Source of the DNA: Orobanche coerulescens
Lineage: Eukaryota; Streptophyta; Magnoliopsida; Lamiales; Orobanchaceae
Length of the DNA: 64,000 nt
Assembly: GCA_033398695.1 (NCBI GenBank)
Contig: CM065802.1
Span: forward strand, 209,641,096-209,705,095
Direction of reading: 5' to 3'
Shown here: positions 55,501-64,000 of the stretch, one piece after another
How the letters are laid out: each line of letters starts with the position of its first letter
How positions within the stretch are numbered: position 1 is the stretch's first letter
Program-made: the position numbers and the translations under genes
The notes under the pieces: model-generated
The model's database searches: none
The model's input: only the letters and a program-made list of their open reading frames with translations
What the model was told of the DNA's origin: nothing

Positions 55501-56900
55501 CATTCAGGAAGGTGGAGCAAGTAGAAGTATTTCTTTGGAAGAATACAATAAAACTCCCTAGGAGACACCTGTACAAGAAGATGGAACCAAACCATTTGAA
55601 ACACAAGTACAACCACCTCGTAGGTCTAGTAGGGTGTCTCCATTACCTGAGAGGTATGGCTTTATGCACCTGGAGGAGTTGGGTCTCCATGAGGTTCCAG
55701 GTGATAGTCAAGAGATCGACCCCACGACCTATGACCTAGCAATGGTGGATGTAGACTCCATGAAATGGACTCTAGCAGTCTTGACGTAGTTGGGACCTTC
55801 GTTCTGACGAGGCAGTCAAAGAGTTTGACTTCGTGCAAAATGAAGAAGTACCTTGTGTATACAAGAGGGTTAGTGGGAGCAAGATCGCATTCTTAGTACT
55901 ATATGTAGATGACATTCTACTAATAGAAAATGATGTGGGAATGATCAGTTTGGTGAAAGCTTGGCTTTCGAGTAGGTTCTCCATGAAAGACTTGGGAGAA
56001 AAAACCTATATTCTTTGGATTAGACTCTAGTGGGATAGAACGAAGAGAATGGTAGGTCTTTACCAAGCTCTCTATGTAGATAAAATCTTAAAGAGATTTA
56101 AGATTGATTATTCTAAAAGAGGGTTCCTACCGATGCGACATGGAATAAAACTCACCTTGAAGATGTGTCCTCATAGTGAGGAACAACGAAAGGAGATGAG
56201 TAATATACCATATGCTTCGGCCATGGCTAGCCTTGTGTATGCCTTGTTGTGTACGAGACCTGACATTATGCATGCTGGGAGCGTGGTAAGTAAGTTTCAG
56301 GCGAACCCAGGTAGGGAACATTGGATCGCCGTAAAGAATATTTTCAAGTACTTTAGAAGGACTAGAGATCTGGTTTTTATGTATGGTGGTGGAGAACTGA
56401 ATGTGATGGGATTCACTGATCCAGACTTCCAAGGACAGAAAGACAACTCTGTGTCTACTACTGGCTATATTTTACTCTTAATGGAGGAGCAGTATCTTGG
56501 CATAGTGTCAATCATAGCGCGACTGCTGATTCCACCTATTAGGCTGAGTATCAAGCGGCTACGGAAGCCTCTAAAGGAAGGGTTTTGGATTAAAAAGTTA
56601 GTGGGTGAAGTTGAAGTGACACCATGTACTGCGCTGCCTGTTTTCATTTTTATACGATAACATTGGAGCGGTAGCACATGCCTAGGATCCGAGGTTTCAC
56701 AACGGTACAAAATGTATTGAGAGAAAGTATCATCTCGTGAGAAAAATTTTTCGCAGAGGATACATTGTGCTACGTAGAGTAGACTCAGTAGACAACGTCG
56801 CTAATCCGCTGACCAAGCCACTTTCTCAGATGAGCTTGGAGCCTCATCTGGAGAACATGGGTATAAGATACCCTAGTTTGTGGCATTTAGTGCAAGTGGG
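55501..56900 (+). pseudogene. copia D RT (internally deleted) and RNase H
   Basis: After the linker (RRSSRVSPLPERYGF, DPTTYDLAMVDVDS) the RT fingers and palm N-terminal half are missing. Sequence jumps near 55780 straight to YKRVSGSKIAFLVLYVDD, so the catalytic YVDD survives alone. The connection continues (SKRGFLPMRHGIKL, PYASAMASLVYALLCTRPD), then RNase H (GFTDPDFQGQKD) and a frameshifted end through ADPLTK-like NPLTKPLSQM near 56815. A purine tract (CAAGTGGGTGAT) precedes the LTR. Confidence 0.83.
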
Positions 56901-56904
56901 TGAT

Positions 56905-58953
56905 TGTTAGGAGTATGCCCTCGAATGCCACTCAAAGGATGTTAGAGTGGGGGCATTGTACTTGTTGTTGTGCAAACCATTTTCACAAGGAAATTGTATG
57001 TTTCTTTATTCACTGGTAGTCACTGGCATTCCTGACTCATAAATATATATATATAAACTAGTCCGTATATTTGAGAGCAAAACATTACACTCATTATTAG
57101 ATAAGGGGATTGGCACTGGAAAGGTTTATGGCTCAAATACTTAATTGTTCGCAAGTCGATGAAACTTGACTGGGCGTTAAGTTTATATGAAGACTTGTAT
57201 GATGTGTTCTTTGACTTGGAGAGTGCCCTTCGATCACTAATGTTTAGTGGAGCACACGTTATAGGTATGCTAATGAGATTAGTATACCCAAATGGACTCA
57301 CCCTCGATTCATCACAGGGATTTCACTCCGGGACAGTCAATGATGGAATCGAAAGGTTGTGATAGGTATTCGTGAACCTTCGACTTGAGAATTTAGTAGG
57401 GATGTGCTTGTGACGTTAAGATTTTCATTAGTGGTAGTTCGACCCAGAAAACCGAAAGGTGGGGGTCAACCTCGACATGCATCTTGACGGGCAAGTAGCA
57501 GGTTCTACTAAATGCCAAGATAGTATTCTTTCTCCTGTAAGTGAATAGGTATATGTCATATGCGGTTATTGGCAGATGGGATCATAAGTCTTTGGCCAAA
57601 GCATTGGAGCTAGTTGTATTGGATATACGAGAGCTCAGTGATCTCGATTTGCATTACTCATGCATAGCATCAAGTACAGATAGGGTTTGACTGGCCGTAA
57701 CCCTAAAACTTGATCGGGACATTTAAAAAAAGGGTTTATACGTATACTGGTATTCACGACAGAAAGGTTTTGGAATGATCCCAATCATTTGTTCTCAGTT
57801 AGGTTACAGTGTAGACCACGGGATTGGCTAGGTGGTGCTATCACTCTTTGGTTCCTCCCATTGCTAACTGAGACGGACTTATCGAGTCGCGTATTAGGAT
57901 AGACGACGAAATAAATCGATCTTGTTCGCTCTTTAATTATATTAGATATTGGATATTTAATTTATTGGGCATTGGATATCTAATTAATTTTGAACATTGG
58001 ATGTCTAATTAATTTTGGGACATTGGATGTCTAAATTAATTTATTGAATAAGTTAATTTACAGCCTAATGAATTAAATAAATTACTGGGTGATTAATTTA
58101 ATTCATAAATATAATTATTTCTTAGAGAAATTAATTATATTATTTTGTTTTTGATATAACTAATTAATTGGATTAATTAATTGATATAAATACATCGGAA
58201 CGGAATGATGTTTATCTGTTTGGACACACGAGAGTCCAAAACGAACCAAACTCGCCCGTAAACTTCAATAGGCCCCCCCACCCCTTTGGTCATGACTTGG
58301 ACTAGTCTTCCACCTAAATTGGTGGAAGACCAAGGACTTGAATGATGAGAATCATTCTTACGACGATTAAAAGGGAATTCATGTGGGAAGACATGCATGT
58401 GAATGAGTTGAAGACAATATTATAATAGAACACAAAGTAAAAGTAGATGATCTCTCATTTTTTTGGTGTGGAAACTCACGGCCAAACACAATAAAGAGAA
58501 AGAGAGAGAAGTCTTTCTTTTGTTTTCATCATCTTCATCCTCTCATTTTCATTATCGAGAGAAAGAAAAAGATTTTCAAAAACCACTTTGAGTGCTTAAG
58601 AAAATCAAGAGTGAAGATTAATAGTATACTTGGAGTGTATCAATAAATCACATAGCTCCAACCAACTTGTTCTAGCTGTATCCGTGATGGATAATAAGGT
58701 GCGGTGTTCCGATCGTTTTTTTGGTACTTTCGGTGTTGGATTTTCCAAGAGCTATTACGGATTGGATTCGTAGAGGACATCATCTTCTCAACCATTAAAT
58801 CAACGGACTACAAGATTATGATATCGTATATTCCTATTTGTTCGTTTTATATTCATATATACGTAACTTGAATCGATCCTCTTGAGGGATTCATGTTAAA
58901 CTTCTTGTTTTCGCTTCCACTGCACCCTTTCGTTTTGTATGCAAATCCCAATA
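56905..58953 (+). repeat. copia D 3' LTR
   Basis: About 2.05 kb from TGTTAGGAGTATGCCC to GCAAATCCCAATA. TATA box TATAAATA at 58185-58192. It is AT-rich before the TATA with repeated CATTGGATGTCTAATTAATT words (57960-58035). It aligns, reversed, with 61319-63175. Confidence 0.82.
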
Positions 58954-59696
58954 GTTACTGAGATTTGGCAGGCGACTTATTCGATGAATAGAAGCCTAAT
59001 TCTAAGAACATTCAAGTTCTTCTCGATTCATTCCATAGAGAGAGTGAAAATTTCAAATTGTAAGCATTCAAGCATTATTCAGTAATTCGAAATAAAGCTG
59101 AGAATCTAACGTAAGCAATATTAACATCTTGTTCGTGAGACAATGTTGCATCACACCATTATTGAAAAAAACACCAACACAGTCGTCTTGAGGCAACTAT
59201 ACCAAATGTAAATGAGAAAGTAAACATAGTACTAGGATTTCAGTCATAAAAGGGGTGCCTCTATAGACTGTGGCTCATATGAATCATTTCGACGATTGGT
59301 TACTGTGAAATTTACATAGGGGGACTTGTCTAGATCACATTCCTCCAAATAGTGGGTTTTACTTTTTTGGACTCTCTATATTTCTTGTAGTGATGTGACT
59401 TGCTTGCTCGCATGGTACTTCTTGTGCCAATGTCTAGCATCTCCCTAATAATAGGACAGTTCATCACCAACTCAATCTTAGGGGCGATAGGATGGGTAGG
59501 TGCTTTTTGATGTCCTTGACTAGCAGAGCCGGTAGCACCAAGTCTTCGCATTACACTCGAAGAAACCTCACGTCCTTAACCACAATGTTGTTTGGGTTGC
59601 CATGACCAATCCTCTATTCATTGGGGTAGTTTTCGTCCTCCACTTTGCCATAATTGGCCTCAGGAATCTTCTTTGTCCCAAACGGCCTGGCATTAT
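58954..59696 (-). other. unassigned debris, possibly degraded gag
   Basis: No clear feature. On the minus strand, 59690-59330 reads in pieces with RPFGTKKIPEANYG and PIAPKIELVMNCPIIREML, which might be copia gag remnants belonging to the LTR on the right. I cannot confirm that. Confidence 0.3.
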
Positions 59697-60519
59697 TGTT
59701 GGAAATAAAACACAACGGAAGCGAAGTTGGTTAATGTTTGATTAAAGCGTTTTACCATCCATGAGCACAAAATCTATTTAGGCATGCTAATTAATTAACT
59801 ACTGAGATTAAAAACCAATTTAAATATTATTTATTATTTATTAAATAAATATGTTGGTAAATTAGATATTCTAATCTAGATCAAAGATCATAAGATATTA
59901 CCTTTTAAAGTGTAGTGGTTGTTTTCTCCTCGATCTTCTTGTATTTCTACCTTTAGTTCTTCTAGAGTATGATCCGCCTTAATCCAGATGTTGTGTGGCA
60001 ATGAGCTACCGAATATTGCTTGTACAAAAGTTAATCGGCCGAAATCTTCCTCTCACAACTTTTGGCTTCTCGATTTTATTTTCTTCAAGTAATTCCGATT
60101 TATAACAAGAATTAAAGTGTTATTTCAATTGTGGATCAAAGACACAAGTCAAGATCCACAACTAAACACTAAGAAGAAAAAATTGAAATACCTTGTGTAT
60201 ATAGAAGTCAATTCGGCCGAACCCCCATATGTCCCTATTTATAGGCTTTTGGACTACTCTAGGGATCTTAAGGAGGATTAGGTTTAAGACTACTAGTGCA
60301 ACCTAAATTTCCATATTAATCTCTTTCCTAATATGGTTGAGTTCACTAATATCCACTCAGTCCACTAAAGATTTAATATTGCACTTCCAATCCAAATCCC
60401 AATTTATGAAATCGGGCTCCTTATTTAAATATATTATTTCACGTGTTTAAGATATCGAATGTCTATTAATTAATTTAAGTTAATGACAGCTTTAATTAAT
60501 TAATATTTTATCCAAGAGT
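59697..60519 (-). repeat. copia LTR, different family, minus orientation, incomplete
   Basis: The left end TGTTGGAAATAAAACAC is the complement of a typical LTR 3' end. A minus-strand TATA box (TATAAATA) is at 60236-60243. The right end is lost where the copia A-type LTR begins at 60520. Confidence 0.6.
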
Positions 60520-61318
60520 TGTTGGAATATTTTATTCTAAATATTCATTATCAAGTTTTGATGATTAGATGCTAAACAAAGTAAAACAACAACAAAGCAA
60601 AACAAAACAACGAAGAAGTTGAAGATGCAAAAAGCTGGACATAACATGAATAACGCACGTTATATGCCTGGAATAGCGCACACTATGCAGTGTCAATAAT
60701 GTACGTAAAAGGCAATGTCTAACGTACATAATGAAAATTCAAACAAGACACCCGTTGGAAGATTCCGGGACAAAGTCAAGCGCATAACGGACATTTTGAC
60801 AAAAGCATGCAACAGATATAAGTGATTAACATACACTACGAGGAATGAATAACGTACGCTACTGAACATGGTTAACGTACGTAATGTTGAAGTATTAACG
60901 TACGTAAAAGAAGAAATGAAGCTACTGGACTAATCTGCATTGAGCTTAACGTACGTAACAATATGTTGTTACGTACGTAACACACTTAACATACGCTACA
61001 GAAGAAGCGTAATGTACGCTAAAGAGTCAGTAGGTAGTAACGGCCAGTTGGAGGAAATAGCATATAGATGCCAAACCATTTGGTATCCAAAAAAGAAACC
61101 TTGAGCAAATCATCTATACTTGTGATATCATTGTAAACATTCTTATTGTTGTATTTGAGCTTATATTGATAAGTGTTTGAGTATTATATACGACAGAAAA
61201 AGAAAGGATAAGATTGGATTCGGTGTTATTAGGATCAAGGATCCGGCATTATTTGAATCGCAATCTATATCCACGTGAGGTTTGTCTAGTACCCATAGAA
61301 AGCTAGATAGGTTGATTC
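60520..61318 (+). repeat. copia B: LTR of the copia A family, truncated by insertion
   Basis: Starts TGTTGGAATATTTTATTC and matches 1038 onward and 11130 onward, with its own palindrome array between. It breaks at 61318 within GGTTGATTC, where copia E inserts (possible duplication GATTC, unverified on the far side). No internal region is attached on the left, so it is a solo LTR or a 5' LTR whose body lies beyond the window. Confidence 0.78.
60650..61025 (+). promoter_or_regulatory. palindrome array in copia B LTR
   Basis: At least ten TAACGTACGTAA-type words, including TTAACGTACGTAA forms near 60872, 60895 and 60946 and TTACGTACGTAA near 60970. The words are more AT-shifted than in copia A, where TAGCGCACGCTA dominates. 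Confidence 0.6.
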
Positions 61319-63175
61319 TGTTGGGATTCCGGATACAAAACGAAAAACGCAGCGGAATAATAAAAGAATCCCAAACAAGGATCGATCAAGTAACGTATAT
61401 ACGAAAAAGAAAAAGACGAAGATAAAAACGATTAAGGTCACATACCCTTGAAGCCTTTGATAATATCTTCGTAAGTTGATGTTGTTCACGTACCCGAGCA
61501 CGAGCACGAAATCCACTCGTCCCAAACACCGAAAGCACGATGTCTCTACTTCACACGCGTCGGAACTTGACCGGAAAAATCAACGAGGCTCCATTATCCA
61601 AGAATACGGCTAGGGAAAACTCTTAGGAATATTTTCTCTCTATTTTTTTCTTACTTGTTTTACACCTCTAAAATGAAGAACACAAAAGAAAAAAATTTCT
61701 CTCAACTCTCTTTTCTCCTCACGGCTGAAGTGCAGGAGTGTTGGTTGCCCAATTAGTGTTAGAAATGTATGGTGATACATTAATAACTCATCTCATGATT
61801 GAGTTGATTAAAACCAACAACATGGCACCATGTGAGAAAAGAAGACTTCACCACATGCAAGGAAACAACACCAACCAAGAGCACACATGGGGGGCGGCCT
61901 TAAGGAAAATTTCCAAGAAAGGGGCTGAGTCACTCGGCTCGTGTACAGGACGTTCGTCAAACAACTGCGCTAAATACACTCCGTTTAATCTCCAATGTAT
62001 TTATATAAATTAATTAATCCAATTAATTATATCAAATACAAAATATTTCTCTAAGAAATATTATTTATGAATTAAATTAATTACCCGGTAATTTAATTTC
62101 AATTCATAAGACCGATATATGATTTATCCAATAAATCATAATTAGATATTCAATATCTATTATTAATAGAGATATAATAAATTTACATTTATCCGACAAG
62201 GCTCCTGATGCGCGACTCTGTAGGTCCGTGTCAGCCAGCATTAGGAGGAACCAATGAATGCCGACAGCACTTAGCCAGCCTCGCGGGCCGCACTGTAAAT
62301 CCCGACAGAGACCGAATGAAGGGATCATTCCAGAATCATTATGTTGTGAATACTATATACGTATGGACCCTTCATCAGATGTCCCGTTCAAGTCTTCGGG
62401 TTACGGTAAAGTTAAACCCTACTGTTGACTAGACTCTATACATGTGTTAATGCAAATCAAGACCGATTGATTACTAGTGTATCTAATACGACTATATCAG
62501 AATGCTTTGGCCAAGGACTTATGATATTATTTGCCATTAACCGTATAAGAAATTCGCCTGCTCACTAACAGGAGATTGAATCCTTTCTTGGCGTACAGTA
62601 AAGACTGCTACCTGCCCGTATAGTCCGCACTTTGAGGTTGACTCAGCAATTAAGCAAATGAGTCTAACTACTCTAATTATAAACTAAACATCACAGGCAC
62701 ATCTTCTACTGAACCCTCAAGTCAAAGGTCCACGTATACTATCATAACCTTTCGATTCGTCACCGACTCTCCGAGAGTGAATACCGTGTGACTGAATCAA
62801 GTATGAGTCGTGTTCGAGTATACTGGTCCCAGCAATATACGTATAACTATGCTATCAAGACATGCACACGTCCTAGAATCAGTTATACAAGTCTTACTCA
62901 AAACTTAATGCCCATTTAAGTTTATTGACTTGCGAACGGTTTACGTAAATAAACTTTAAACACTTCCAGTGCATTTTCTCTTATCCGATAATGAGAATGG
63001 AATGTTCTATTTATTTACATGGACTTCACTTCAATGTTTACCAAATCAAGAATGCATTTGAAATATAATAAACAGTGAATGAATCGTATTGCCTTTTATT
63101 AATTATTCCATAATTAAAAGTACAATGCCCCTACTCTCTCATCCCTGAGTGGCATTCGAGGGCATATTCCTAACA
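61319..63175 (-). repeat. copia E 3' LTR
   Basis: TGTTGGGATTCC at the left and TATTCCTAACA at the right. Read on the minus strand it opens TGTTAGGAATATGCCC like the copia D LTR, with a TATAAATA at 61999-62006. Small ORFs inside are not genes. Confidence 0.82.
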
Positions 63176-64000
63176 ATCTCCCACTTGGACTCTATGCCAC
63201 ACATTATGGTATCCAATACCCATGTTCTTCAGATGTCTTTCCAAGATGGCCTGAGATAATGGCTTAGTCAGCGGGTCAGAGACATTGTCTTCTGAGTCTA
63301 CTCTTTGCAACGAAACATATCATTTTTCAACCATGTCTCGAACGATGTGATACTTTCTCTCTATATGCTTGGTGTTGTGGTGAGCTCTAGGCTCCTTGTC
63401 CTGGGCAACAGCTCCATCATTATCACAGAATAGTGATATAGTCAGCTCTGCATTAGGCACCACTTGAAGTTCTTACACAAACTTCTGCATCCAAAATGCT
63501 TCTTTGCTAGCCTCTGAGGCAGGTTGGTACTCTGCTTGGCAGGTGGAATCTGCAGTAACGGTTTTCTTGGAGCTTCTCCAAGATACTGTCCTCCATTAAG
63601 AGTAAACAAATACCCAGATGTCGACTTACAGTCGTCATTATCTCTAGTTCTTCTCAAGTACTTAAGAATGTTCTTGACGGCAGTCCAGTGTTCCCTTCCC
63701 GTGTTTGCTTAAAATCGGCTTACCATACTCACAGCATAGGCTAAGTCCGGTCTCGTACACAATATAACGTACATGAGGCTACCCACTCGAGGCATAGGGT
63801 ACCTTACTCATCTCTCTCTTGTCTTCCTCACTCTGAGGACACATTTTCGTGGTGAGATGAATTCCATGTCGCATGGGAAGGAAACCTCTTTTAGATTCAT
63901 CCATCTTGAATCTTCTGAGTATTTTATCTATATAGAGGGCTTGGGAAAGTCCTATCATTTTTTGCAGTTTATCTCTGTAAAGATGGATCCCTAGAATATA
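63176..64000 (-). pseudogene. copia E RT end and RNase H (partial)
   Basis: Reading leftward from the edge: the RT connection (QALYIDK, GFLPMRHGIHL and PYAS-type words at 63990-63780), then the RNase H segment 63657-63442 with RTRDNDDCKSTSGYLFTLNGG, followed by frameshifted RNase H and the integration tail near 63200-63440. Same order as 56049-56900 in copia D. The N-terminal part is outside the window. Confidence 0.78.

Larger units (their letters stand above)
53365..58953 (+). mobile_element. copia D: 5'-truncated copia element
   Basis: gag, protease, integrase, a deleted RT, RNase H, PPT and 3' LTR in plus orientation. The 3' LTR opens TGTTAGGAGTATGCCC. The element at 61319-64000 is a relative in opposite orientation. 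No 5' LTR or target duplication is visible. Confidence 0.8.
61319..64000 (-). mobile_element. copia E: 3' end of a copia element related to copia D
   Basis: Minus orientation, with the body continuing beyond the right edge. It contains the 3' LTR, the polypurine tract (minus strand AAGTGGGAGAT at about 63176-63186) and the end of pol. It inserted into the copia B LTR. Confidence 0.8.

Noticed and set aside
59330..59551. 73-codon minus-strand ORF as a gene
   Set aside because: It starts and ends within fragmentary sequence between LTRs and has no domain I recognise. Kept only as possible gag debris.

Overview
The window looks like plant nuclear DNA, probably from an angiosperm heterochromatic or pericentromeric region. 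It is built almost entirely of LTR retrotransposons plus one CACTA DNA transposon. I see no intact host gene, no tRNA or rRNA gene and nothing prokaryotic. The evidence is Ty1/copia and Ty3/gypsy gag-pol domains, primer-binding sites (PBS) for plant tRNA-iMet and tRNA-Asp, polypurine tracts (PPT), and exact target-site duplications (TSDs). I cannot name the species.

Layout, left to right. 1-1037 is the 3' end of a copia-like element (copia A) with a gag tail but no pol, followed by its 3' LTR from 1038. That LTR is split by Gypsy-1 (1593-11075, minus strand, Tekay-like chromovirus, TSD CGTAA) and resumes at 11076. A second copia element (copia C) starts at 11712. Its 5' LTR is split by Gypsy-2 (12219-30992, minus, TSD TTGAT). 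The 5' LTR of Gypsy-2 is in turn split by an Athila-like element (21122-30138, minus, TSD AATAT) that has gag, protease and an accessory ORF but no reverse transcriptase or integrase. Copia C resumes at 30998, and its gag is split by a SIRE-like copia element (32673-48239, minus, TSD CCTTG). That element's 3' LTR is split by a CACTA transposon (33250-37407, TSD TAT) carrying exon fragments of a host DUF3755-family gene. Copia C protease, integrase and the start of its RT follow at 48245-49981, cut off by gypsy LTR debris (49982-51359). After a featureless AT-rich stretch come a decayed plus-strand copia element with its 3' LTR (copia D, 53302-58953), debris, a further copia LTR (59697-60519), a copia A-type LTR (60520-61318), and the 3' LTR and pol end of a minus-strand relative of copia D (copia E, 61319-64000).

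The genes encode retrotransposon proteins: capsid with zinc knuckle, aspartic protease, RT-RNase H and integrase. Almost all carry stops or frameshifts, so they are annotated as pseudogenes. The best preserved are the SIRE-like RT-RNase H and the Gypsy-2 integrase.

The most interesting signal is regulatory. LTRs of several unrelated families carry arrays of short CpG-containing palindromes (TAGCGTGCGCTA and TTACGTACGTAA types, and TGCCGCGGCA in the Athila-like element) just upstream of the predicted TATA box. The Athila-like element has a second such array inside the element, ahead of a TATA-like site, a plausible 5'-UTR intron and the accessory ORF. That suggests a private promoter copied from the LTR.
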